DNA of 64,000 nt, taken from the NCBI GenBank assembly GCA_964058845.1, contig CAXKVR010000076.1:372001-436000 (forward strand), given 5' to 3'. Of this stretch, positions 34,938 through 46,840 are shown in pieces; position 1 is the first letter of the stretch, and every line of letters begins with the position of its first letter. Source of the DNA: Carex sylvatica. Lineage: Eukaryota; Streptophyta; Magnoliopsida; Poales; Cyperaceae. The position numbers and the translations under genes were made by a program. The notes beneath the pieces are model-generated. The model was not told the origin of the DNA. It made no database searches and worked only from the letters and a program-made list of their open reading frames with translations.

Positions 34938-36304
34938 CGGCCATTTTTACTAATACCCTACAATTTTTTTTTTAAAATGCTCTTGTTATCTTTTTTTTTT
35001 TTTTTAAACTGCTCCGACTATCAGGCCCACGGACAGTCCAAAAATTCCACCAGACCGTCCCCATCACGGGCGGGTCAGACCCCCTAGCAAACCGCCCCTG
35101 CAGGGGGTGGTCCTCTATTTTTTTTTTTAGAGATATTAATATTTTGATTTAAATTGTTTTGTGAAGAAAAAGTTTTCTTATTTAGAGTGTATGCCAAAAA
35201 ATAAGACATTTGATATATTTATGAAGTGATGTCGTAACTCTTTATAACTTTGATTTGATTTGTCAGTTGGATATTACAAGTTTAAAAATAACACTAATTG
35301 AGGACTTGGCATTGATTCAAAAAATTTCAAGGTCTGACAACTTGTTGATCTTCTTATCTTTATTTCTGATACTAAAATAGTAGTTTAGAGCTACTAAAAT
35401 ATGTACAGACCTCAAAGTAGATCTCTGTCCATGCACAAAGCATCCTATACTGACCACTAGTATGGTACCAAGTCCAAACTCAGGAGCCAAGCACTAGGCA
35501 AAGGCCAATGGTATAGTGCAATGCACTAAAAATATCAAAAGTGATACAACAAGTCTGGACTTGGTACAGGGACCAAACTACAAAAGTGATTATACCAGCA
35601 TGTAGAGCATACAGAAATACACATAATTAACACAAATTTCAATTTATTTGGATTTTTCTACAATTAGTTATGAATTTTTAAAGTTCAGTTTTCGAAAAAA
35701 CTTTAAACATCCATAACTTTGGTTAGGAAAGCTGAATTTGCGCGTATGATCACTTTTCGGAAAAGGAAGAATGTGACGGGTCTGAATTTTACCCGGGGAG
35801 GGGGACTCCTGGGGATCGTGAGAGGCATCCGAAGCGTCAGAATTTCAAAAATACGTCGTTTAGTGCCTCAAAAATTCAGTTTAAGTTTTCATGTGGAGAT
35901 TTTGTATGAAACTTTGCAGTCGTGTTCTATGATGTCAATATTGCATGTCAGTCAATTTTCATGATTTTTAGAGATATTTTGCTATGTTAAACAGAGATGT
36001 AAAGTTAGACTTAGAATAAAACTGTGACTTGTCAACACATACAAATAAACTTCATACAAAGCTCAAAATAAAAATTAATTACAAAATAAAGTTCATCTAA
36101 TTAAATAAGCTATCAACACATTGAAATAGTTCTCACAAATTGTCAAGTCCTTCATTAGTGTTATCTTTAGACTTGTGATATTCAACTGACAAAATCAAAG
36201 TTATAAAGAATTACGACATTAATTTTTTTTGGCATACACCCGTGGACCTAGCGATCGGACATTTTTAAATTTTTTTTTTTTAAGGGTATTAATAAAAATG
36301 GCCG
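34938..36304. mobile_element. Mutator-like non-autonomous element, 1367 bp
   Basis: Flanked by the exact 9-bp duplication AATTTTATG (34929-34937 and 36305-36313). Ends start CGGCCATTTTTAYTAATACC in inverted orientation. The inverted arms reach inward with gaps: GTGTATGCCAAAAAA and CTCTTTATAACTTTGATTT at about 35190-35260 recur inverted near 36180-36240. The middle (about 35340-36000) is unique here and GC-richer at 35740-35860. No transposase. The arms also contain GC-rich CCGCCC-type sequence near 35030-35110 on the left only. Confidence 0.85.
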
Positions 36305-36559
36305 AATTTTATGTGGCCAAATTTTTAGTAACAGATTTTGCTGAATGAAGAGGTGTAAACAGAACGGATGCTTGGCCAAATGAGATTTGATCGAAACTGT
36401 TTGAATTTGCATATATATGATTTCCTTCTTAGTTAAGAATAATTCAAACATATTTCAATGATTCTAATTAAATTGAGCTAACAAAAGAACAAACAAAATC
36501 CATCTCGAATACTATCTGCTTCTAATGCAATTTATAAATGCACCATTGTTTTTTACTCT

Positions 36560-36945
36560 AATTATATCGCACATTTTTATTTTCATTCAAAATTCAAACA
36601 GTGAATATGAATTGCTTAAAATATTTTTTATATTAAAATAAACTTGAAGACCAACTTTTTATATATTTTTTTCGGAAATCTTTTACTATTTTATTATATA
36701 GGTACAAAATCATTATTTTTGAATAGTTCATATTCTTCTGAAAAACAGTGATTTTGTACTTACCTAAAACAATAGTAACAAATTTTCAAAAAAAAATAAA
36801 AAATTTGATTTCAAAGCTTATTTTTATATGAAAATCGTGTCGAGAATTTCGGATTGACTATTTGAACTTTAGAAAGATAAATAAGAATGCGAGACATAAT
36901 TGAGATACAAAAACAATAGGATATTTTAACACTGCTCTTTATTAA
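36560..36945. mobile_element. Foldback family copy
   Basis: Arms AATTCAAACAGTGAATATGA near 36590 and TTGACTATTTGAACTTTAG near 36855 are inverted. The central hairpin has AAAATCATTATTTTT against AAAAACAGTGATTTT. Same family as 41378-41738. Confidence 0.65.
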
Positions 36946-38780
36946 TATTTTGGACAGTAAACTTGCCATGATCTTACTTAGTGGGGTTTCGGTTTATGTT
37001 CATCCAAAATATATTTAATGTGCTTCAAATGCAGCTTAGCAATATATATTTTTACCACATTTAATATAGTCTGTTTGAATTAACTTGAAGTTGACTTTTT
37101 CTTTTTCAGATTTTGAGAAACAATTTAATTATATTTCTGTGAATTCTGAATTGTTAAAAACTAATACAGCAAGAAAAAAATCCATCTAGTATGCTTAAGA
37201 TATAGAAAACACGTCAACAATATTTTGGATTACAAATTTAATATGATCTTTATGAATTAGCATAAATATTCGTATGAACAAAATAATGTTTTGAAGAGCA
37301 TCTCTTTATTTTTTCAATTGTTGCATCTCCTTTTGAACCATGACTTGACTAAAATAAATCTATATTACGGTTAATTAATTCTTTTATAAGTACTTTTTAT
37401 ACTCCTAAATAAAAGCTTTTTGTGGGGCTTCTTCAAAGGAATTTTGTTACCTAATAATTTAATTTAGAGGTAATGATAAGGTTATCCTACTTGTACTTTT
37501 TATTCAATTTTCTGTTTTAATTGGCCAAATTTTGTTGGTCCTGTCAGTTGCTAAAATTTTATCATATTGTATCCCTTCAATAATTTACTATTGATTATTC
37601 TATACCTTTGAAGGATTCTAAACTTGTTGAATTAGTGAGATGATTAATGGTGTAAATCTTATTGAGGGAATAATAGATTTTTTTTTATCTTGCTTAATTT
37701 TTGGGTGAAAAATTTAAGAATAATTAAATTATAGCTATTTCTTCCATGCAATGTGTACAATTTATCTATTCATGTTCAAAGAGACAGATAGAAATCCGTG
37801 TATAGTCATCTAATTTTTTTTTTATTAAATATAAGAGTATGAGGTCTTCACCTTTAAATATTTATAAATAACTATTCATCTGAATTTGAAATGAGCGATC
37901 TCTCATACAAAAAAAAAAAAAAAAAATTTAACCACCAAATCAAATCAAAGATTGATTCTCATAATTTTGTATTTTTAGTGTCTAAGAGTGGATTCTATAA
38001 TTAAAATTATTTGTTTAGTTACTTCAATGAATATGTTGGTGGTTTTTTATATTGTTCTTGGATATCAATGTTTCTGATATTTTTTGGCTTATTTGTATGT
38101 TGTGTTATTGGAAGTTGACTTAAAAAGGATCTGTGTTGTGACTTGTGAGTATAGACAGATTGTAATATATTTAATAAAACTTGTGGACTTGTCTATTTTT
38201 TTTTTTTTTTTTTCAAATTCTATATAGGGCTAGTTGTTTATATTTTTCATTGTAAAGTGTTTTTATTTGTTAGACTATAAACACTTGATATATTGTACCA
38301 AACTATAACATTAAACCTACATGTGTTTATACTTGCGATTTTTTAACACGAAATATTTAGTGTTTAAAGTTGTATAGTTAGGTATTTCTACATCAATTAG
38401 TTTTTCAGTTTTTAAAGTTGAATTGTCCGTTTTTTAAAGTTATATTGTGAGGTTTATACTTTTTTTTAGTTAAAAGTTCGTAGATAATTGTATTAATTCA
38501 ACGATTTACTTGATAGTTATTACATAGTTTTTTTTTCATTTAAGTTAAGAAGAATGAAAATTTATACATTGAGCTACTTGTAAAATTATTTATTTTGCTA
38601 TGTTAGAAACTAACAGATATGTGAAGCCAGATAATGTGACTATTTATGTCCAATTAGTATGTAGGTGGGCCTTCTAATTTTCTTCTCTAGAAATATAGAC
38701 ACAACAGTAATTTTTTCGAGTTACATGTCTGACAAAATGTCTTCTTCTTTTCATAATTGATGCTGCCCAGAAAAATGTGC
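36946..38780. other. AT-rich intergenic stretch, nothing recognised
   Basis: Long AT-rich sequence with many homopolymer runs. No coding frame, RNA gene or element boundary was found. Confidence 0.45.
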
Positions 38781-38784
38781 AGTC

Positions 38785-39030
38785 GAGAGGCACTGAATCA
38801 AATCGGACCGAAAAAGTAACCACTCAGAGAGGAAGAAGAGGGCATTGAATCAAACCGGATTGGGACAATCACAACTCAGAGAGAAGGAAGAAGAGACCAT
38901 TGAATCAAATCGACGAGAAGACACCAAATCAAACTGGACAGGGAATTGAATCAACCAGATCAAGATAGTCACCACTCAAAGAGGATGAAGAAGAAGGGAA
39001 AGAAGAAGAAGAAGAAGAAGAAAAAGGATA
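38785..39030. repeat. Degenerate tandem repeat, about 55 bp period
   Basis: Four imperfect units, each with TTGAATCAAA(C/T)CG and an AACTCAGAGAG(G)AAGAAGAG-like block, followed by a GAA-rich tract at 38990-39026. Confidence 0.6.
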
Positions 39031-39576
39031 GGAATGAGACAACTCTTTGCATTCTTGTTATCGACATCAGCCATAAAAACGCATATCTTATTCACATATA
39101 GATATAATAGATACTGCAGGTTGAACAAATTTACAACACCCTCAGTCGAATCCGAGGAGTCGAGACAGACGATGAGGTTTATACTTGAACCTTTTGGTGT
39201 ATATACTTGAACCTTTTGCAGTGACTATATTTACAAAGTTTAACCTTGCTAAGTGATATATGGGTTTATTTTAATATTTTAAAGTTTAACATGTTTGTGT
39301 AGAAATTGATATATTAATTGTATTTTTTTTAATATTAATTATAGATATACAAAAAAAAATCTTCAAGAAAAAAAAGAAATAAATGGTGTGATTTTAGGAT
39401 TTTACTGAGAAAGGTGCTTGCAAAAAAAATGTTATTAAAAATGACTAATTAAAATAATTAATCTTTAATTTAGTGACAAAAATAATATAGAATTTTTTTT
39501 ATAAATATTAATTAATTAAGTGATTTGATTTCTAACTTTTACTAAAAAAAAAGAAAAAGAAACTCCAACCACTATA

Positions 39577-39716
39577 TTAGTTAGAAACGATAATTCTATC
39601 ATCACGAAGTGTGATTAATTGATGGTCAAACTCAATTAATCACCCGTCTAATTCAATCAGTTGCTTGTCAAATTGACTAGTTTAATTTAATTCGTAATGA
39701 TATTGTTTCTGACAAC
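39577..39716. repeat. Small foldback, about 140 bp
   Basis: TTAGAAACGATAATTCTATC near 39578 is the inverted match of GATATTGTTTCTGA near 39695. No target duplication was identified. Confidence 0.4.
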
Positions 39717-39733
39717 AATAGCAGTTGTTTTTT

Positions 39734-41354
39734 GGGAAAATTTCTAGTGTACCCATTCAAAATTTTGAAATAGCCAATTTTCCCATCAAAACACCATAAT
39801 ATCCAATATCCCCATAAAAAAGTAACATTCTTTCTTCTATCCCCATTTTATTATTTTACTTTTTATTTAATTATTTTAAAAATAATAATGACCAATGTGT
39901 CCTTATAAATTTGAATGGAGATGTCATGTTTCTTTCTTCCCTATCCTCACGTCCGATATTTCTGTTGAAGGAGATTGAACAGAAAAATATTTTTTCTCTA
40001 GGTTCCCTCCCTTATGTGTGCCCCCCTCAGCGAAACTCATAAAACTCTAGGTTCCCAACTTCCCCTCCATCAAGGCTTCCTTCACTGAAGATAGACCTAG
40101 AATGTTTATATTTATATTTTTACAAGGACTTGTTACAATTGATGTAATGTTTTCTATATTATTTGTATGACTGATTTGTGAATGAAACTCCATTTATGGT
40201 TCTTACTTTTTATTTTACAACTACATAATGTGATGTATGATTTGTAAGACTGATTTTGCAATTATATTATTTTTGGCTGGTTTTTATGCAAATTAACAAA
40301 ACCAGTTTAGAAATTCTGATAAAAATCTGAGCTTGTTGTCTTGCTGTCTTGCTGTCTTGCTGATTTTATAAAAATTATAATGTTGTTCATTTATCTATTT
40401 TAATGAAAAAGCAGTGATGTTCATTTATTAAAAAGGGGTAATTCTTGATATTTTGGACCTTTTTTATAGTTCAAATAATTTTTAAGGAAATAATAGGTTT
40501 CACCAGCTAATAGGAAATCATAGATTTTAAAGGAATCAACGATGCTCAAAACTAAAAGCATGATTTTACTAGCAAAAATTTTGATTTATCAGAATACTGG
40601 TACAAATGATGTGGGGTTTCAGTTTGAATATTTGGGGCTACATCAAAGATAACAGTTTCAATCTGAAGATCTGAAAGAATTTACATCATCAATTCATAAA
40701 GGAGGGGGACTTGCCCCATATAAAATATTAGGGGAAATGATCACTTTGATGCTCAATTACGATATTATGCGAAGAGTCAGCATAATCAAGGCTGCCAGGG
40801 GAGAAACCCAGGAATCCATTAATCTGACAAAGAAGCGTTCTTCCTGAATTAGAGTTTATTGGCTATAGGGAAGTGATATGATGTTTCTCTTTACCATTGG
40901 AAGGGAATCTATTTCACTACCTTTGATGAGTTCAAAATGGGATAAAAAATCATGAAACTTGAAGAATAAAGATGAGGAGGTTTAGAGAGGAGAACTTTTG
41001 ATTAGTTCAAACGAAATTCAACTTGAATTGCTTCAAATTCAAACTTTTTGAGTTTCTCCTAGGGAGGCACACACACAATGGAGGGAACTTGGAGCAAAAA
41101 AAATTCTGTTCAATCTCCTTCAACAGGAATATTGGGTGTGAGGATAGGAAAGGAAGAAACAGGACATCTCCATTCAAATTTATAAGGGCACATTGGTCAT
41201 TATAATTTTTAAGATAATTAAATAAAAGGTAAAATAATAAAATGAGGATAGAAGAAAGAATGTTAATATTTTATGGGGATATTGGATATTATAATGTTTT
41301 AATGGGGATATTGGCTATTTCAAAATTTTAGATGGATACGTTGGAAATTTTCTC
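39734..41354. mobile_element. Mutator-like element with about 305-bp inverted repeats, 1621 bp
   Basis: Exact 9-bp target duplication TTGTTTTTT at 39725-39733 and 41355-41363. Arms about 39734-40040 and 41045-41354 align in reverse complement with short gaps, for example GGAGATTGAACAGAA in both. The 1-kb interior has no transposase. It contains a stretch like a plant transcript end (about 40120-40210), three TTGCTGTC repeats near 40345, and an unidentified segment at 40600-40960, so captured host sequence is possible (Pack-MULE type). Confidence 0.88.
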
Positions 41355-41377
41355 TTGTTTTTTATATCCTTTATTGA

Positions 41378-41738
41378 GAGAAGTTTCAATATCTCATGTC
41401 TTTTATATCTTATTATATTTTATATTTTTATTTTTGAAGTCTAAACTGTTTATCTGAACTGCTCAATATGTTATCCATGCTAAAATATAGTTAGAGATTT
41501 TTTGAAAACTTATTACTATTTTTTTAGATAGGTAGAAAATCACTGTTTTTTATCAGTCCAGAAACAATGATTTTGTATCTATTTTAATAGTAACAAATTT
41601 TCAAAAATTATAAAAATTCACCACAAGCATGTTTTAGTATGAATAATATATTGAGTGGTTTATATCGATAATTTAAACTTCAAAAATAAAGATATAAAGT
41701 GTGAAGTATGAAATACATGAGATATTAAAATCTTATTC
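41378..41738. mobile_element. Foldback family copy, 361 bp
   Basis: Ends GAGAAGTTTCAATATCTCAT and the complement of GAATAAGATTTTAATATCTC. The arms pair to a central hairpin (AAAATCACTG against AACAATGATTTT). Flanks TTTATTGA and TTTATTAT suggest a decayed duplication. It sits 23 bp from the Mutator-like element to its left. Confidence 0.72.
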
Positions 41739-41879
41739 TTTATTATTATTCCGGTAGCTATTATGACGATACAATACATTTTGATTTTGTACTTGTATAC
41801 AACTCAAGATGAAATTATTGGTTGGAGTCAAATAATTTATATTTTCTGATATTGTTATAGTGTTATTATATCATTGAAG

Positions 41880-42284
41880 GGAACATGTTAGCATGCTATG
41901 TATAGCATAGAGGGCCTCTATGCAACAGCTCAATATTTGACTTTTCAAAATTCTAACGGTCAATTCGAACCGTTCATTTTGTTCTCCATATTAATATGTG
42001 TTTGGAAACCAAATTTTATAATTTTTAGAATTTGTTTACTATTTTTTTAGATTTATTGAAAATCGCTGTTTTTTATGGTTCAGATTTGCTGAAAACAGCG
42101 ATTTTCAATAAATCTAAAAAAATAGTAAATAAATTCTAAAAAATGTAAAATTTAGTCTCCAAACACATATTATTATGTAGAACAAGATGAACGGTTCGGA
42201 TCGACCGTTAGAATTTTAAAAAGTCAAATATTAAGTTGTTGCACGGAGGCCCTCTATGCTACGCATAGCATGCTAGCATATTCC
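41880..42284. mobile_element. Foldback element, 405 bp, 10-bp target duplication
   Basis: Ends GGAACATGTTAGCATGCTAT and the complement of GGAATATGCTAGCATGCTAT. Exact 10-bp duplication ATCATTGAAG at 41870-41879 and 42285-42294. The arms pair along the entire element, and the centre is a strong hairpin with AAAATCGCTGTTTT against AAAACAGCGATTTT. Best-preserved member of the family in this window; the duplication length fits Mutator-like mobilisation. Confidence 0.88.
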
Positions 42285-42294
42285 ATCATTGAAG

Positions 42295-43180
42295 ATACAA
42301 TATACTTCTCACTATGTTAATTAATTACACTTTATCCAATTATTTATTAATATTTATATCAAATTAATATGGATGCATAATTATCTATAATATTTCTATT
42401 AATGGGCCACATAATAATGCATTTTCTTTCCATTAAGTGCATTCCGTTTTAATAACACTACTAAAAAGAGAAGAATAGAAAGATGAGCTAGAGGTTAAAA
42501 AAAAAAAATCGATCAAAATCCGTGGGGACCGATATGGTGGAGACGTGGATAGAGAAAAAGATAATTTCTCAGCAAATAAATAGATTAATAAATAATTACA
42601 ATACGGTAGGCATGTCTTGGTTAAATCCGACGGTCTAAATGTGTTGACCTGAGCTCCATTTAGGTTAATAATATTTTAAGATTTGAAGTCACATGATCCG
42701 TCTGATCAGAGATCACTGACTTAGAAATTCCAAGATCTCTCCAGTAAAATTATGAATGGAGAGCTGAAACACCGCTCTAACAGTATTATTTCTAGCCGTA
42801 TTAATTCCTGATTTCCGGGTAAAGTTTTTGTCCAAAGGGATTTGGACAAAGTTTCATACAAAGCTAGCCATTAACCGTCCAATTCGCATCAATATTCATT
42901 CGAACTGTCCAGATTTATGCAAGTAATTATATACTTGTAATTTTGCACGAATCTTAATAAATCGTACGGTTAAGATCCTATTTTTTGTAAAATCTGTCCA
43001 AAGACTTTTGGACAAAACTCAATTCCGTCCCCTGATTCCGTCCCGCCACGCTCTGACGCGCGGCCGTTGGTTCGTATCTATACACACTGCCACGTTGGTT
43101 CAATTTTCTCTTTCATTAGAATTCATTAAACTAGACTAAGTATAGATTCATTTTCTCTAATGCACTTCCTATATTGGTCT
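42295..43180. other. Upstream region of the kinase gene
   Basis: No gene. A GC-rich patch at about 43025-43080 lies close to the presumed transcription start of the kinase gene and may be its core promoter. Confidence 0.35.
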
Positions 43181-43199
43181 TTTGTAAATTCCTAATTTT

Positions 43200-43398
43200 A
43201 GAAAATGTCAATGATTTGTTCTTCCAGCCTTGTGCTTCGTTTCTATCGATCCTTCCCTCTTTCTCCTCTTTCCTCTCCAACACATCAATCTCACATTTCC
43301 TCATTTTCATTTTGCGTAAATCCAGACATGGTCTCTTGACTTTTACGACGAACTGAGGCTTAATCTGGAATTTCTCTGGGGTCACTTCAATTGTTGAG
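43200..43398 (+). other. Possible 5' UTR exon of the kinase gene
   Basis: A TC-rich leader ends TTGAG followed by GTGTGTTA, a plausible donor. The acceptor TTTCAG at 44180-44185 directly precedes the kinase ATG. If so, an intron of about 790 bp separates leader and coding exon. Inferred, not proven. Confidence 0.4.
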
Positions 43399-44185
43399 GT
43401 GTGTTATTAGATATTAATCTTCTTCGTTAAGTTATATACCTGTTTGTATTTTTCATGTATATTTTTCATGTTTCATATTAATTGAATTGAAGGATTGACT
43501 AAAAGGAAAGATAAAATTTATTGGAAAATTCCCTTCTCTGATAAAATTTTACTGTTCTGCAAATTATCACATTGCCATGCTCCAACATTTTTTTTAATTT
43601 TGCTCATTTTGCATGATTATATAATCCTTTTTTGAAAATTTCCTTTTGAAAGTTTGAGCTATTAATGATAAGTTTCAATTCCATAGGGAATGTGAGAGGC
43701 TTATTTTTTTTTTCATTTGTAGAAAAAGTTCAAAAATAAACATTTTGCACTGTGCGATATGCAGCAAATGCTAAAAATTTCATACACTCTCAAAAGGTAT
43801 GGTTATATATCTGCATTTGTTTTCAAATAAATTACCAGTTATGCTTGGTATCTTGTACCGTTACCAGAGCTGGGATTCGGCATTAATTTGATACTGGCCA
43901 GATTCAGCCACTGGAATTTTTCATAGCCTCTTTCAAATCTATACCAGTTAAATACAAAACAATATAGTTTCTACCTGTACATATCTGGTACACATATTAT
44001 TCCTTTTATCTAGGTTCTAACCTGATAGCTAGCATTTGTATACCGTCCCTGTACAACAAATATTTTGATTTTTTCACCCCCTTACTGGTTCATTTGATCA
44101 ATTAATATTATACTTTCTGTTTTAAACTTGTTAATCGACTGAAGTAAGATTATAGCAGCAAATGTATGTTTTTGCTAAATTTCAG

Positions 44186-46840
44186 ATGGAACCGAAGTCC
44201 CAGAGCAAGCCGCTTTTCACTGACTACAAAATGGAGCTAACTCCAAATGGAAACACTAACCATTCAAACAACAAAAAGCCCAGCCTTTTCATCAACCCGC
44301 TTCCAAGCCCGAAACCCAGTCCATGCCCCAGCCCAAAGCCCTATCCCAGTACCAGCACCGGTACTGGTACCGACTCCAAGTTTTCTTCAGACAGCAGTTC
44401 AGACTACAGTCCCTTCTCCAGCAACTACCCCAGCCCATGTCGAAGTCCCAAACCACAAATTCCAACCCACAAGAAAAAGACCGATCAATCTAACCCTAAC
44501 CCTAATCCTAATCCTAACCCTAACCCTAACCACTATCAACATCATTTACTAAGCCCAGGCCGAAGCCCGCCATTCCTGCCCATTACTGATAAAACGAAGA
44601 ACAGCAACAGTACCAATACTGCACCAGGTACAGGTACTGGTACCAGTGTTAGTACCGGTACGGGATCTAACCGGGAGAGCACAGACAGTACCGGTGGACC
44701 AGTAAACAAGCACCACACTGGAGGTGACATTCGCTGGGAGGCTATCCAAATTGCGAACTCGAAAGATTCACCTCTGAATCTCGGTCATTTTCGACTCCTC
44801 AAACGGCTCGGATACGGTGACATTGGCAGTGTGTACCTAGTTGAGCTTAGAGGAACCGGTACGTACTTCGCCATGAAGGTCATGGACAAAGCATCACTGA
44901 TTAGTAGGAACAAGTTGATCCGGGCAGAAACTGAAAGGGAGATTTTGGGTTTGTTGGATCACCCGTTTTTGCCGACGCTTTATTCATATTTTGAGACAGA
45001 GAAGTTTTATTGTCTTGTTATGGAGTATTGCAGTGGAGGTAACTTGCACTCGCTTCGACAGAAACAAGCGTCTAAACATTTTACTGAACATGCTGCACGG
45101 TTAGTATTTTCATCATTTATGTGATACTTTTTCAATAAGAAATTAGTCGGTCATTTGTTTCATTCAATTGAAATAAAATCAGTGCAGAATCCAATTGTAT
45201 GGCTCTTGGCAAAAAGACTACGCAATTCTTCCAATAAGACCCATTATTTCTCATATCCGCAAAAAATCAAGATTGAGGTCTTTCTGGGTGACTAAATTGC
45301 TAGTAACATTTTTACTCTAACACAACCACATAAGTTGATGTAAATATACTACAACATTTGGATTTAATTTGCTTGATCTGAGTGCATATTGCGCAGTTAG
45401 GGGCAGATTGGTCATTGTTGAACAGAAGACACATACATCATACATACTATAAAAAAACTAAGGTAAAGTCATGTGCTAGTTGCAATTACCTCAAGGACTT
45501 CAGGAATTAATTACAAATCCAAAAATTGTCTTCATGCAGATTAAATAAATTATGGTAATATTTGCAAAACAACCTGATTTACATACTATTGCAGTGTTTC
45601 TTTTTTCCCCTGAAGAGCCATTAAGGTTATTTACTGTTTTATACACCAAAGATCATACCTGATCCATACATAATTTATAATGGATCATACCAGGTTATTT
45701 ATGATAATCCTTGCACACTGCATTAGCTATCTCATAATAAAACAGTATTATAATGTATCCCATACTCAGGTTTTATGCTTCAGAGGTATTACTAGCACTG
45801 GAGTACCTCCATATGCTAGGCATAGTGTACCGCGACCTGAAACCCGAAAACATACTGATCCGCGAGGAGGGGCACATCATGCTCTCTGACTTCGACCTCT
45901 CCCTACGCTGCTCCACCAACCCAACCCTCGTTAAATCCGCATCAGTTCACACTCCTAGCTGCAAGGAACCTAAATCCGCTCTGGTCGAGGGCGATGGTGC
46001 CATCCAGGGTTGCATCCAGCCGTCGGCCTTCTTCCCTAGGATTCTACCCAAGCGCAATCGCAAGTCCAAGTCAGACTTTGGGATCGGATCGACCTCCTCG
46101 GTTGAGTTCAATGCGGAGCCCAGCAATGTCAGGTCAATGTCTTTCGTTGGGACCCATGAGTATCTCGCACCGGAGATTATAAAGGGCCAGGGGCATGGCA
46201 GTGCTGTCGATTGGTGGACCTTTGGCATATTTTTGTATGAGCTTTTACATGGTACTGTAGCTATAAATCTGCAATTTTTTCTCTTTCGTAATATACTGTG
46301 CATACAAGTTTTTTTTTTACTTAAACTGGTATTGAAGTCAGCAACTGTACCGAATTTTTGTAACAGATTTCATTTTGTCAAAGAACTAATGTCGGAGATC
46401 AGTTTTTTTTTTTTTGAATGTTAATATCAGATCAAATCACTGTTTCTCAAATGCCTGAAACAGGTGCAACACCATTCAGAGGAAATGGCAACCGTGCAAC
46501 ACTATACAATGTGCTAGAACAGCCATTGAGGTTTCCTGAAGAGCCGAGTGTGAGCTCAGCGGCACGCGAACTTATACGTGGTCTCTTGATCAAGGACCCA
46601 CAAAAGAGAATTGCGTATCGGCGTGGGGCAACAGAGATAAAGCAACACCCCTTCTTTGAAGGAGTCAACTGGGCACTGGTAAGGAGTAGCAGCCCTCCTT
46701 TTATACCAGACCCGGTAGATTTCAAGCAGTTTGCTGGTAAGGATCAGAAGCCTGGCTCAACTTCGGCATCTCCCGGTACCAGTAATGGAGGGAAGGATGA
46801 CAGTATTGACTCTTCATACGTAGATTTTGAGTACTTTTAA
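44186..46840 (+). CDS. AGC VIII protein kinase (D6PK/AGC1 type)
   Basis: Plant-specific Ser/Thr kinase of the AGC VIII group. Relatives phosphorylate PIN auxin carriers or set polarity in tip growth. Exons 44186-45099, 45770-46251 and 46464-46840, all GT-AG with phase kept; 1773 nt, 590 aa. Residues 1-180 are low-complexity Pro/Ser/Thr/Asn. The kinase core starts near residue 202: glycine loop LGYGDIG, catalytic Lys231 (FAMKVMDK), Y325RDLKPEN332, then D345FD instead of DFG, the group hallmark, followed by the long insert before GTHEYLAPE. The C-terminus ends FEYF, a hydrophobic PIF-type motif for PDK1 docking. The core looks closest to AGC1-5/AGC1-7. An in-frame ATG at 44162 lies before the TTTCAG splice site, so 44186 is preferred. 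Confidence 0.92.
44491..44530 (+). repeat. CCCTAA-type hexamer repeat inside the kinase exon
   Basis: About six and a half AACCCT/AATCCT hexamers encode an Asn-Pro repeat at residues about 103-115. It resembles telomere DNA of the vertebrate type but not the plant heptamer, and is in frame. Confidence 0.9.

Noticed and set aside
35719..35964. 81-codon open frame within the Mutator-like element
   Set aside because: Short, unlike any known protein, in a GC-rich insert; no start context or splice support.
43131..43385. Open frames on both strands upstream of the kinase
   Set aside because: TC-rich leader sequence; better explained as a 5' UTR.
44491..44530. Interstitial telomere sequence
   Set aside because: Only 40 bp, hexameric rather than the plant heptamer, and in frame inside a coding exon.
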